A stretch of DNA of 14,921 nt, from contig DXCY01000292.1 of NCBI GenBank assembly GCA_019115725.1, positions 1-14,921 on the forward strand. The letters are read 5' to 3'. The translations under genes and the position numbers were made by a program. Of the stretch, positions 6,143-13,762 are shown in pieces. The notes beneath the pieces were generated by a model. The model made no database searches. It was not told the origin of the DNA and saw only the letters and a program-made list of their open reading frames with translations. The DNA comes from Candidatus Luteimonas excrementigallinarum. GTDB lineage: Bacteria; Pseudomonadota; Gammaproteobacteria; Xanthomonadales; Xanthomonadaceae. Numbering within the stretch: the first letter of the stretch is position 1; the number at the start of each line of letters is the position of its first letter.

Positions 6143-7123
6143 TCAACCTGCAAGCCGGTCCAGCACTTCGGACAGCTCCGGTGCCAGCGGCGCGTGCAGC
6201 AGATAGGGGCTCTGGCCGCCATCCAGGGAGAATTCCAGCGACGCGGCGTGCAGGAACAGGCGCTTCAGCCCGACTTTTTCGCGCAGGCGGCGATTGATCA
6301 CGGGGTCGCCGTATTTATCGTCGCCGGCAACGGGGTAGCCGATGTGCTGGGCGTGGACGCGGATCTGGTGGGTGCGGCCGGTTTCGATCTGGATTTCGCA
6401 ATATGAGTGGCCGCCGCGGCGCTCCAGCTGGCGGAAGTGGCTCAGGGACGGCTTGCCGGCCTCGTTGACCTGGACGTGCCGCTCGCCACCCTGGCGCAGG
6501 CCGACGAGCAGGGGGGCATCGACGGTCATGGTGCCGTCGGGCATCCGACCGGCGAGCAGAGCCAGGTAGCGTTTGGAAATGCCGCTGCGGGCATCGCCGT
6601 CGCCTTCACGCATGAGCGCCTGCAGCTGGGTCAGCGCGGAGCGCTTCTTGGCGAACAGCAGGATGCCGGAGGTGTCGCGGTCCAGGCGGTGCACCAGTTC
6701 CAGCGACTGCTCGGGACGCAGGGCGCGGAGGGTTTCGATGGCGCCGAATCCGATCCCGCTGCCACCGTGGCTGGCCACGCCGCTGGGTTTGTTCAGCGCC
6801 AGCAGCCGTTCGTCCTCGAACACGATGGCGGCGGCCAGGGCGTCCATCAGGCCCTTGGGCGGGGTGGCGCGTTCACCCGCCTCCTCCACCCGGACCGGCG
6901 GAATCCTGACCTCGTCGCCGCCGGCCAGGCGGCGGTCGGCCTTGGCCCGGCCGCCGTTCACGCGGACCTGGCCCGAGCGCACCAGTTTGTACACCAGGCT
7001 GCGCGGGGCACCCTTGAGCTGGCCGAGCAGGAAATTGTCCAGCCGCTGCCCGTCGCGGTCGTCTGGAACCCGCACCATGCGGGCGCCGCGGGAAGGTGGA
7101 ACAGGACTGTCCGGATGGCTCAT
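6143..7123 (-). CDS. rluC: 23S rRNA pseudouridine(955/2504/2580) synthase RluC
   Basis: A 326-residue RluA-family pseudouridine synthase. An N-terminal S4 RNA-binding domain (about 25-85, RLDNFLLGQLKGAPRSLVYKLVRSGQVRVNG) precedes the catalytic domain. The active-site motif HRLDRDTSGILLFAK has catalytic Asp148. NKPSGVASHGG and the C-terminal ETGRTHQIRVHAQHIGYPVAGDDKYG are further family signatures. In E. coli RluC isomerises three uridines in the large-subunit rRNA. Assignment to RluC rather than RluD rests on the S4 domain style, the RluC-like catalytic region and the gene order: rluC is divergent from rne, as in E. coli. The ATG at 7123 has AGAGG 7 nt upstream; the open frame continues to 7288 but that extension has no family sequence. 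Confidence 0.93.
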   Translation of the reverse strand: MSHPDSPVPPSRGARMVRVPDDRDGQRLDNFLLGQLKGAPRSLVYKLVRSGQVRVNGGRAKADRRLAGGDEVRIPPVRVEEAGERATPPKGLMDALAAAIVFEDERLLALNKPSGVASHGGSGIGFGAIETLRALRPEQSLELVHRLDRDTSGILLFAKKRSALTQLQALMREGDGDARSGISKRYLALLAGRMPDGTMTVDAPLLVGLRQGGERHVQVNEAGKPSLSHFRQLERRGGHSYCEIQIETGRTHQIRVHAQHIGYPVAGDDKYGDPVINRRLREKVGLKRLFLHAASLEFSLDGGQSPYLLHAPLAPELSEVLDRLAG

Positions 7124-7132
7124 GCGTGCCTC

Positions 7133-7163
7133 TTGATCTGCTACACTCGCGGCGCGATATAAG
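7133..7163 (+). promoter_or_regulatory. Candidate rne promoter (TTGATC / TATAAG)
   Basis: TTGATC (7133-7138) and TATAAG (7158-7163) are separated by 19 bp, longer than optimal. A TACACT at 7142-7147 is an alternative -10. The site overlaps the start region of the divergent rluC gene. If used, transcription would start near 7170 and the rne leader would be about 460 nt. Confidence 0.3.
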
Positions 7164-7633
7164 GGTTTGATTTCGCAGGGAGTTGCGCCAGTACCACCTT
7201 GGTGGTGCCGGAACGGTAAAACAGGGCCGAAAGCCCGCCTCCCTCGATCCCGATTGCAGTGCGCGGCCACCGCCTTCGGGGCGGACATGTTAGCGGCTCA
7301 TCGGCAGGCCCGGCCATCGTCCGTTTCAGCGGGGCATCCAACGGGTCACCCCTGCTGGTCATCCCCTGGAGCGGTGCTGAACATGCCCCGCGCGGCGTCT
7401 CCGGTCTGCTGGAAGTCGCCGCCGGTCCTGTAACAACGAACAGTAACAACAAGCGCTCCCGCGGCCTGCCGTGGTGTCGTAGCGCTGGAACAACCTGACG
7501 GCCGCGCCGCGGCGCGGGACGCTCGCCGTCCCGGCAAGCGGATCCCCAGCTCCCGCTGGCGCAGCCGGAAGCCACACCAGACGAAACGCTCCACGGCGTT
7601 CCGCGCGGTAGCAGCGCGCGAGGAACGCAACAA
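7164..7633 (+). promoter_or_regulatory. Long structured leader upstream of rne (5' UTR)
   Basis: The 510 bp between rluC and rne hold no credible gene. Read rightward the stretch contains several compact hairpins. They are GTACCACC-TT-GGTGGTGC (7191-7208), GGGC-CGAAA-GCCC (7224-7236), CCGCC-TTCGG-GGCGG (7270-7284), a 16-nt perfect palindrome (7502-7517), and CGGGACG-CTCGC-CGTCCCG (7515-7533). The last two overlap and are mutually exclusive. An unstructured AAC-rich patch lies at 7431-7451. In E. coli rne has a 361-nt leader whose hairpins let RNase E cleave its own mRNA; a similar feedback role here is an inference. I see no sequence identity to the enterobacterial rne5 element. Confidence 0.5.
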
Positions 7634-10600
7634 ATGAAACGCATGTTGATCAATGCCACGCAGGCCGAAGAGCTGCGCGTGGCGATCGTGGATGGCCAGA
7701 CCCTGTACGACATCGATATCGAGCAGCCGTCCCAGGAACAGAAGAAATCCAACATCTACAAGGGCCGCATCACCCGGCTCGAACCCTCCCTCGAGGCGGC
7801 CTTCGTTGAATACGGCGGCAACCGCCACGGCTTCCTGCCGCTGAAGGAGATTTCCCGCGACTACTACCAGGCCGGTGTCGACCACAAGGCCGGCATCCGC
7901 GAGCTGCTGCGCGAAGGCCAGGAAGTCGTGGTGCAGGTGGACAAGGAAGAACGCGGAAACAAGGGCGCGGCCCTGACCACGTTCATTTCGCTGGCCGGCC
8001 GCTACATGGTGCTGATGCCGAACTCGCCCACCGCGGGCGGCGTGTCGCGCCGGATCGAGGGCGACGATCGCGTGGCCCTCAAGCAGGCCATGGATGCGCT
8101 GACCATCCCGGACGAGATGGGCGTGATCATCCGCACCGCTGGCGTGGGCCGCGATGCCGAAGAGCTGCAGTGGGATCTGGATTACCTGCTGGGAATCTGG
8201 AAGGCGATCTGCGATGCCGCGCTCAGCAAGCCCTCGCCGTTCCTGATCTACCAGGAATCGCAGCTGATCACCCGTGCGCTGCGCGATTACATGCGTTCGG
8301 ATATCGGCGAAATCCTGGTCGATACGCCGGAAATGTACGAAGAGGCGAAGGAATTCGTCGAGCAGGTGATGCCGCACAACCTGCGCAAGCTCAAGCACTA
8401 CACCGACGATACGCCGCTGTTCAACCGCTTCCAGATCGAGTCGCAGATCGAGAACGCCTACGAGCGCACCATCCGCCTGCCTTCCGGCGGCGCGCTGGTG
8501 ATCGACCAGACCGAAGCGCTGACCGCGATCGACGTGAACTCGGCCCGCGCCACCCGCGGCGGTGACATCGAGGAAACCGCGTTCCACACCAACCTGGAAG
8601 CCGCCGACGAAGTGGCCCGCCAGCTGCGCCTGCGCGACCTGGGCGGCCTGGTGGTGATCGACTTCATCGACATGTCCTCCAACAGGAACCAGCGCGAGGT
8701 GGAAAACCGCCTGCAGGGTGCGCTGAAGTTCGACCGCGCACGCGTGCAGCTGGGTCGTATCTCCAAGTTCGGCCTGCTGGAAATGAGCCGCCAGCGCCTG
8801 CGTGCCTCGCTGGGTGAATCGAGCCAGATCGTGTGCCCGCGCTGCGAAGGCCACGGCCGCATGCGCAGCGTGGAATCGCTGAGCCTGTCGATCATCCGCG
8901 TGGCCGAAGAGCACGCAATGAAGGACAACACCGGGCAGATCCTGGTGCATGCACCGCTGGATATCGCCAACTACCTGCTCAACGAGAAGCGCACCGCGCT
9001 GGCCGAGATCGAAAGCCGGCACAAGGCGCCGATCGTGATCGTGGCCGACCGCTACCTGCAGACCCCGCATTACGAAGTCACCCGCATCCGCGACAACGAG
9101 CTGGGTGAAGAAACCAGCCGTCCGAGCTACCAGCGCGGCACCCCGCGCAAGCTGTCCACGATCGCGCTGAGCAAGGCCAACCTCAACGTGCCGCCGGCCG
9201 CCGCGGTCAAGAATGTCCGCCCCGCCCAGCCTGCACCGGTGCGCGAACCGCGCGAAGAGGCGCCCGCCCCGGCTCCGGCCCCTGCCCCGGCTCCCGCACC
9301 AGTGGCGCCCGCTGCCGGCGGCCTCATGGCCTGGGTGAAGAGCCTGTTCGGTCCCGCTCCGGAACCGGAGCCCGCCACTCCCCCGCGTCGCGAGCGTGAC
9401 GGCAACAAGGGTGGCGAGCGCGGTGGCCAGCAGCGTCGCAGCAACGGCCGTCAGGGTCGCAACGGCGAGCGCCGCGGTGGCAACGACCGCCGCGACGAGC
9501 GTCGGGATGAGCGCCGCGACGAGCAGCCCCAGCAGCGCCGTGGCCGCAAGCAGGGCCAGGCCAAGGACGACGCCCCGCAGCAGCAGGGTCGGGATCAGCA
9601 GCAGGAGCGCGACCAGCAGGGTCGTGGCCGGAACGGGCAGAAGCAGACCCAGTCCAATCGCGGCCAGCGCCAGAAACAGGGCGGTGAAAAGCAGCAGGCG
9701 GACAGGCAGGCGCCGGAGAAGCAGGGCCGCGAGGCCGATGCTGCCCAGGCCGTCGAAGACGTTGCCGTCACCGCAGCGGCCGCCGCCAGCACCGCCGCCG
9801 TGGCCCAGACCCCGGCGCCGACCCATGGTCAGGGCCAGGCGCCCGGAACCGCCGAGGCTCCGGCCGTGACTGCCGATGAAGCGACGGAAGGGACTGCCAA
9901 CGCGCAGGCCGCCACCGGCTCGGGTGATCAGGCTCCGGCCGCCGAAGATGGTGCGCCGCGTCGCCGCCGTGGCCGTCGCGGTGGCCGCCGTCGCCGCAGG
10001 GGCGGTGCCAATGCCGATGCGTCGGTGAACAGCACGGACGAAGCCCTGGAAGATGCGGCCGAGGTCGCCCCGGCCCAGGCCAGCCAGCCCGAGTTCGACT
10101 TCGACGATGCGACGGCCTCAACGGCGACCACGCCGGTCGAGCCTGTCGAGCCGGACAGCGCCGATCAGGAAAAGGCTCCCCGTGCTCCGCGTCGCAGCCG
10201 CAGGAACGGCCCGGCCGCGGCTGCAGCTGTTACCGCCGCATCGGCGGATACGGAAGCCCAGCCGCAGGCGGCTGCAGAACCTGCAGCTGAACCTGTGGCG
10301 GACAATGCCCCTGCCAGCAGCAAGCCCGAGGCGAAGGCCGAGGCAATCACCGCGACACCGGTGGCTCCCGTGACGCCGGTGGAAGCGGAAGCTCCCGCTT
10401 CGCTCTTCCAGCCCGAGGCCCGCGCGACCGCGGCTGACAGCAATGCGGCCACCGAAGCCACTCCGGCAGCCGTGGCGGACACCGCCAAAACGGAAGCTGC
10501 AGTGGAAACGGTGGAATCGACTGGCTCCAACAGCGGTTCGGTCCAGACCACGAAGGTCGAAGACATCGCTACCGAGGCCGCCAACCAGGCAGCAGACGCG

Positions 10601-10939
10601 GCCGTGGCTGAAAGCAACGAGGCACCCGCTGTTGCCGCTGTCCAGCAGCAGAAACCGGACCCGCAGCCCGAACCGGCCGTGCCGGCTGAGCCCGCTGCCG
10701 CGCAGCAGGTGACCCCGGCGACCGCCGCGGAGCCCGCTGTCCCGGCAGAAGCAGAAGCCGCCGCCACAGAGGAGCCCGTCTCCCCGGCGGAAGCAGCTGC
10801 CGCTTCAGTCGAAGCGCAGGCCGAGGAAGAAGCCGAAGGGGAGCAGGCCGAAGCAGCACAGCCTGACGCACAGGCGGAAACCGCTGCCGAGGGCAGCGCC
10901 CCGGCAGCGAAGGAAGAAGAGCAGCCGCGCAGCGCCTGA
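7634..10939 (+). CDS. rne: Ribonuclease E
   Basis: A 1101-residue endoribonuclease (E. coli: 1061) that initiates mRNA decay and matures rRNA and tRNA. The start MKRMLINATQ is identical to the E. coli one. The N-terminal catalytic half contains the S1 domain (about 36-120, IYKGRITRLEPSLEAAFVEY), 5'-sensor and RNase H-like regions, and the DNase I-like site with Asp300, Asn302 (AIDVNSARATRGGD) and Asp343 (VIDFIDM). Its Zn-link is CPRCEGHG with Cys401 and Cys404. The C-terminal half is low-complexity scaffold. It has Pro-Ala repeats (about 543-560), then an amphipathic GLMAWVKSLFG (563-573) placed like the E. coli membrane-binding segment A. An Arg/Gln/Gly-rich RNA-binding stretch (585-700) with RRDE repeated three times (619-630) follows, then a second Arg block RRRRGRRGGRRRRR (775-788), a small third (849-858) and a 240-residue Ala/Glu-rich tail. 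AGGAA lies 8 nt before the ATG. Confidence 0.97.
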   Translation: MKRMLINATQAEELRVAIVDGQTLYDIDIEQPSQEQKKSNIYKGRITRLEPSLEAAFVEYGGNRHGFLPLKEISRDYYQAGVDHKAGIRELLREGQEVVVQVDKEERGNKGAALTTFISLAGRYMVLMPNSPTAGGVSRRIEGDDRVALKQAMDALTIPDEMGVIIRTAGVGRDAEELQWDLDYLLGIWKAICDAALSKPSPFLIYQESQLITRALRDYMRSDIGEILVDTPEMYEEAKEFVEQVMPHNLRKLKHYTDDTPLFNRFQIESQIENAYERTIRLPSGGALVIDQTEALTAIDVNSARATRGGDIEETAFHTNLEAADEVARQLRLRDLGGLVVIDFIDMSSNRNQREVENRLQGALKFDRARVQLGRISKFGLLEMSRQRLRASLGESSQIVCPRCEGHGRMRSVESLSLSIIRVAEEHAMKDNTGQILVHAPLDIANYLLNEKRTALAEIESRHKAPIVIVADRYLQTPHYEVTRIRDNELGEETSRPSYQRGTPRKLSTIALSKANLNVPPAAAVKNVRPAQPAPVREPREEAPAPAPAPAPAPAPVAPAAGGLMAWVKSLFGPAPEPEPATPPRRERDGNKGGERGGQQRRSNGRQGRNGERRGGNDRRDERRDERRDEQPQQRRGRKQGQAKDDAPQQQGRDQQQERDQQGRGRNGQKQTQSNRGQRQKQGGEKQQADRQAPEKQGREADAAQAVEDVAVTAAAAASTAAVAQTPAPTHGQGQAPGTAEAPAVTADEATEGTANAQAATGSGDQAPAAEDGAPRRRRGRRGGRRRRRGGANADASVNSTDEALEDAAEVAPAQASQPEFDFDDATASTATTPVEPVEPDSADQEKAPRAPRRSRRNGPAAAAAVTAASADTEAQPQAAAEPAAEPVADNAPASSKPEAKAEAITATPVAPVTPVEAEAPASLFQPEARATAADSNAATEATPAAVADTAKTEAAVETVESTGSNSGSVQTTKVEDIATEAANQAADAAVAESNEAPAVAAVQQQKPDPQPEPAVPAEPAAAQQVTPATAAEPAVPAEAEAAATEEPVSPAEAAAASVEAQAEEEAEGEQAEAAQPDAQAETAAEGSAPAAKEEEQPRSA

Positions 10940-10956
10940 TCGGCCTTGCGCAGGTT

Positions 10957-10987
10957 CCGCGCAGGCGCTGCTACAGCGTCTGCGCGG
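10957..10987. terminator. Strong hairpin between convergent rne and response regulator genes
   Basis: CCGCGCAGGCGCTG (10957-10970), loop CTA, and CAGCGTCTGCGCGG (10974-10987) form a 14-bp stem with one G-U pair; weaker pairs extend it outward. The loop is exactly the TAG stop codon of the response regulator, so one arm is its last five codons. There is no T-tract on either side, so termination may be Rho-assisted or the hairpin may only stabilise 3' ends. Confidence 0.5.
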
Positions 10988-11618
10988 GATCGATCACGCC
11001 GTACTGGCTGGCCAGCCGCGCCAGCGAAATCATGTCGGTGATCTGCAGCTTTTCGAACATCCGCGACTTGTGGGTGTTGATGGTCTTGGCGCTCAGGCTC
11101 AGGTGTTTGGCCACCTGCTCCTGGCGCAGGCCCTGGATCAGGAGCATGGCAATCTCCATCTCCCGTGGGGTCAGCGCATCGAAGGGGCTGTCCCCTCCCG
11201 CCAGCCCGGCCAAAGCCAGGTTCTGGGCAATGCTGCTGGCCAGGTAGCGCTTGCCGCTGGCCACGGTGCGCACGGCGCGCACCAGTTCACTGGCATCGCC
11301 GCCCTTGCCCACATATCCGGATGCACCGGCTTCGATGAGCCGCTTCGGCATCGGGCCATCCTCCAGCACCGATACCACGATCACCCGCGAACCGTAGTCG
11401 CCGCGGACAATCCGTTCCGTTACCTCCAGGCCGCTGACACCCGGCAGATGCAGGTCGCACAGCACCACATCCGGTTTCAACTGGCGGATCTGCGGCAGCG
11501 CATCCTCGCCACAGTCCGCTTCGCCAACGATCTCGATATCGCTTTCAGCCGCGAGAATCATGCGCAATCCTGTGCGCACCAGAGCATGGTCATCGACCAT
11601 GTAAACCCTGATCATCAT
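10971..11618 (-). CDS. GacA/UvrY-like response regulator (NarL family)
   Basis: A 215-residue two-component regulator. The receiver domain (about 1-120) has the acidic pair Asp9-Asp10 (numbered from the first Met), the phospho-acceptor Asp55 in DVVLCDLHLPG, Ser83 at the Thr/Ser switch and Lys105 in GYVGKGG. The C-terminal LuxR-type HTH (about 148-205) shows LTPREMEIAMLLIQG and LSLSAKTINTHKSRMFEKL. Details shared with GacA/UvrY are VGEADCGEDAL, GKRYLASSIAQ, the SPF-x-x-L linker before the HTH, and the overall length. Members of that group are phosphorylated by a BarA/GacS sensor and activate small RNAs that sequester CsrA/RsmA. The sensor is not in the window and, unlike in many gammaproteobacteria, no uvrC follows. 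AGAGGGGG lies 8 nt before the first ATG (a second ATG follows). It is probably transcribed with or after uspA, 85 bp upstream. Confidence 0.9.
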   Translation of the reverse strand: MMIRVYMVDDHALVRTGLRMILAAESDIEIVGEADCGEDALPQIRQLKPDVVLCDLHLPGVSGLEVTERIVRGDYGSRVIVVSVLEDGPMPKRLIEAGASGYVGKGGDASELVRAVRTVASGKRYLASSIAQNLALAGLAGGDSPFDALTPREMEIAMLLIQGLRQEQVAKHLSLSAKTINTHKSRMFEKLQITDMISLARLASQYGVIDPAQTL

Positions 11619-11654
11619 CCCTGTAACCCCCTCTTGACTCCCCCCACGCGATTC

Positions 11655-11683
11655 AGGCTAGCGCCGCTTGGTGAGCGCCGCAA
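11655..11683 (-). promoter_or_regulatory. Weak candidate promoter for the response regulator gene
   Basis: On the minus strand TTGCGG (11678-11683) and TAGCCT (11655-11660) are spaced 17 bp, about 35 bp before the ribosome site. Each box matches only 3 of 6 consensus bases, so this is tentative; the gene could equally be read from upstream. Confidence 0.25.
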
Positions 11684-11703
11684 GCAAACCCCAGGCGCGC
11701 GCT

Positions 11704-12570
11704 TCATCGGCCCACCAGCACGTCACAGCCCGCTTCCGACAGCAATCGGCGGGTGACGCGACCCAACAGGGCGCTGCGTACAGCGCCGCGCCCATCGGTG
11801 CCGACGGCGATCAGGTCCGCCCGCGGGCCCTTGCTCATGCGCAGCAGTGCCGCGCCCGGTTCGTTCTTGATGACCCGGGTCACCACCCTGCCCGCTTCGT
11901 CCAGCGTGCCTGCCAGGGCGGCCAGGTCATCGCGCGCCTTGTCGTACAGGCCGGTGCGGAACGACTCGATATCGGCGTGCGAAGCGCCCGCCCGCAGCAT
12001 GGCCTGCTGGAAGGGTTCGGGCACGTGGACCACGTGTACCAGGCGCAGCGCGGCAGACGGAGCGACCCTGCGCGCGGCGTGAAGGGCGGCGGTGGATTGC
12101 GGGGAGAAGTCCACCGCTGCGGTCAGATGCCGGTACGGAAGCTCGGGCAGGCTGCGGACCACCAGCAGCGGTACCGACAGGCTGCGGACCACACGGTCAA
12201 CCGTGGTTCCGAGCGCGCGCCCCTTGAGCATGCGGGCGCGATTGCCGGGCCCCATCACCACCAGATCGGCGCCAATGGCCGCGGCCACTTCGCCAATGAC
12301 TACGTGGGCCGGGCCGAATTCCACCTGGAGCGCAGGATGGGCAAGGCCATCGAGCAGGGTATCGAGCGCCTCGCGGGCCTGCCGCTCCAGCAGGTTGCGC
12401 AGGCCGTCCTCGGCGCAGCCGTAGGCGGTGGCCGCCTGTTTCAGCTCACCGGCCTCCAGCACGTGTAACAGCACCAGCTCGGCGGAATGGGTCTGGGCCA
12501 GCTGCAGTGCACGCATCAGCACCGCTTCGCTGTCACCTTCCAGATCCAGGGCAGCCAGGATCGTCTTCAT
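11704..12570 (-). CDS. Universal stress protein with two tandem Usp domains
   Basis: A 288-residue cytoplasmic protein made of two Usp (alpha/beta nucleotide-binding) domains, about 1-140 and 150-288. Domain 1 begins MKTILAALDLEGDSEAVL and ends ADLVVMGPGNRARMLKGRALG; its nucleotide motif is degenerate. Domain 2 (LTAAVDFSPQSTAALHAA to DVLVGR) carries GTDGRGAVRSALLG, which fits the GxxG-9x-G ATP-binding pattern but has Arg where Ser/Thr is usual. Tandem Usp proteins resemble E. coli UspE; the exact role is unknown, generally survival under stress or low oxygen. The ATG at 12570 begins at the canonical first strand. The frame stays open to a TTG at 12606, one base from the tRNA gene, which is not a likely start. 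GGGGGA lies 11 nt upstream, a rather distant ribosome site. It lies 36 bp after tRNA-Ser on the same strand. Confidence 0.92.
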   Translation of the reverse strand: MKTILAALDLEGDSEAVLMRALQLAQTHSAELVLLHVLEAGELKQAATAYGCAEDGLRNLLERQAREALDTLLDGLAHPALQVEFGPAHVVIGEVAAAIGADLVVMGPGNRARMLKGRALGTTVDRVVRSLSVPLLVVRSLPELPYRHLTAAVDFSPQSTAALHAARRVAPSAALRLVHVVHVPEPFQQAMLRAGASHADIESFRTGLYDKARDDLAALAGTLDEAGRVVTRVIKNEPGAALLRMSKGPRADLIAVGTDGRGAVRSALLGRVTRRLLSEAGCDVLVGR

Positions 12571-12606
12571 GTGTTTGCTGATCCCCCAGGTGTCATCCGA
12601 GGACAA

Positions 12607-12694
12607 TGGCGGATGGGGTGGGATTCGAACCCACGAACCCTTGCGGATTGCCGGTTTTCAAGACCGGTGCCTTCAACCACTCGGCCACCCATCC
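12607..12694 (-). tRNA. tRNA-Ser (anticodon UGA), CCA encoded
   Basis: The 88-nt gene, read on the minus strand, folds as a class II tRNA. The 7-bp acceptor stem GGATGGG pairs with CCCATCC and is followed by G and an encoded CCA. The anticodon stem-loop is CCGGT-CTTGAAA-ACCGG with anticodon TGA, reading UCA/UCG-type serine codons. There is an extended variable arm (AATCCGCAAGGGTTC) as serine tRNAs require, and the T arm is GTGGG-TTCGAAT-CCCAC. SerRS recognises the long variable arm. The discriminator base is G. A GACAAT lies 8 nt before the 5' end and might be a -10 box. No terminator follows before uspA, so read-through is likely. No integrase or attachment-site duplication is seen. Confidence 0.98.
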
Positions 12695-12710
12695 AATCTC
12701 TGATTGTCCT

Positions 12711-12763
12711 GCGCCAGCGGCGCTGTGCGTCGCCGGTTTGGTCCCCAACGGTGGCGCTGGCGC
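12711..12763. repeat. 9-bp inverted repeat in the lysR-tRNA spacer
   Basis: GCGCCAGCG (12711-12719) and CGCTGGCGC (12755-12763) are perfect inverted copies, 35 bp apart, in the 95-bp gap between the LysR gene and tRNA-Ser. It could be the end structure of the LysR transcript or a chance result of high GC. Confidence 0.3.
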
Positions 12764-12789
12764 GTATTGTCGCACGAGCGCGCGGCTTT

Positions 12790-13731
12790 CTACGCAGCTT
12801 TTTCCTGTTCGCCCTTGCAGTTGAGGCTGGTCTGTTCAAGCAGGCCGGGCATGTACTCGGCCAGGTGGTCGATGAATACCCGCACCGCCGGCAGCAGGCC
12901 GCGGCGCGATGCGAACACCGCGTGGGCGATGCCCTGCGGCAGGCGCCACTCGGGCAGCACTACTTCCAGCTCGCCGTTGTGAACCGCATCGGCGCAGACC
13001 GTCTCGGGCAGCATGGTGATGCCAAGGCCCTGCTTGGCCAGGCTCATCAACATGGGGAAATCGAAGCCAGAGATACGGGGCTTGAGGTCGATGCGACGGG
13101 TCTCGCCGTTGCGCTGCAGTTCCCAGCGCTGGCGCACCTCGTCCTCGGCCATGGTCATGGTGGTGTGTTCGGTGAGGTCTTCCGGCTCGTTCGGCCGCCC
13201 TGCCCCGTCCAGATAGCGTGGGCTGGCCACCAGCAGCTCCTGGATCTGGCCGAAGCTGCGCATGATCAGGCTGCCGTCGTCGTCGAACTTCGAGCGCACG
13301 CGGATGGCGACATCGAAGCCCTCGTTGATCAGGTCCACGCGGCGGTTGCTCACGTGCATCTGTACCCGCACCTGCGGATTACGGGCAAGGAAATCGGGCA
13401 GCAGCTTGGGCATCAGCTGCTGGGCGATGTTGACCGGCACGCTGGCCCGGACCACGCCGCGCGGCTCGGCACTGAGGCGATCAACCACCTCGCGCGCCGC
13501 CTGGGCTTCGGCCAGCATCGACTGGGTATGGCGGTAAACGCTCTGGCCCACGTCCGTGACCGCGAAGCGGCGGGTGGAACGCTGGAGCAGGCGCACGCCC
13601 AGATCGCTCTCGAGCTGGCTGATCCGCCGGCTCAGGCGGGATTTGGGAATGCCGGTGGCGCGTTCGGCGGCTGCGAAACCGCCGTGTTCCACCACCAGGG
13701 AGAAGTAGTACAGATCATTCAGATCCTGCAT
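12790..13731 (-). CDS. LysR-family transcriptional regulator
   Basis: A 313-residue LTTR. The N-terminal winged HTH (about 1-60) shows LNDLYYFSLVVEHGGFAAAE, ATGIPKSRLSRRISQLES and LGVRLLQRSTRRFAVTDVG. The linker helix follows, then the effector-binding domain (about 90-300: RGVVRASVPVNIAQQLMPKL, NRRVDLINEGFDVAIRV). The sequence resembles the large DmlR/CrgA/AaeR-like branch that includes many uncharacterised regulators, so the inducer and targets cannot be named. There is no divergently oriented partner gene: upstream is serS on the same strand, downstream tRNA-Ser, so the usual clue to a LysR target is missing. AAGGG lies 8 nt before the ATG at 13731. The C-terminus (SLNCKGEQEKAA) is polar. 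Confidence 0.93.
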   Translation of the reverse strand: MQDLNDLYYFSLVVEHGGFAAAERATGIPKSRLSRRISQLESDLGVRLLQRSTRRFAVTDVGQSVYRHTQSMLAEAQAAREVVDRLSAEPRGVVRASVPVNIAQQLMPKLLPDFLARNPQVRVQMHVSNRRVDLINEGFDVAIRVRSKFDDDGSLIMRSFGQIQELLVASPRYLDGAGRPNEPEDLTEHTTMTMAEDEVRQRWELQRNGETRRIDLKPRISGFDFPMLMSLAKQGLGITMLPETVCADAVHNGELEVVLPEWRLPQGIAHAVFASRRGLLPAVRVFIDHLAEYMPGLLEQTSLNCKGEQEKAA

Positions 13732-13762
13732 GTTGAGCCCTTGAATGGAACGATCCGTCGAT

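Noticed and set aside
7167..7433. An 88-codon open frame in the rne leader, considered as a leader peptide
   Set aside because: Biased Pro/Arg/Ala composition and no convincing ribosome site before its start.
9480..9660. Repeated GCCGCGACGAG- and CAGCAG-like units, considered as a DNA repeat array
   Set aside because: They are in-frame codons for RRDE and Gln-rich protein repeats of RNase E, not an independent repeat.
7346..9826. An 826-codon open frame on the minus strand opposite rne
   Set aside because: It is the mirror of GC-rich RNase E codons: Leu/Ala/Val/His-rich, no family resemblance, and it runs across the rne start and leader. The plus-strand gene is unmistakable.
12607..12694. 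tRNA-Ser as an integration site for a mobile element
   Set aside because: No integrase, no repeated tRNA 3' end, and both flanks are ordinary chromosomal genes.
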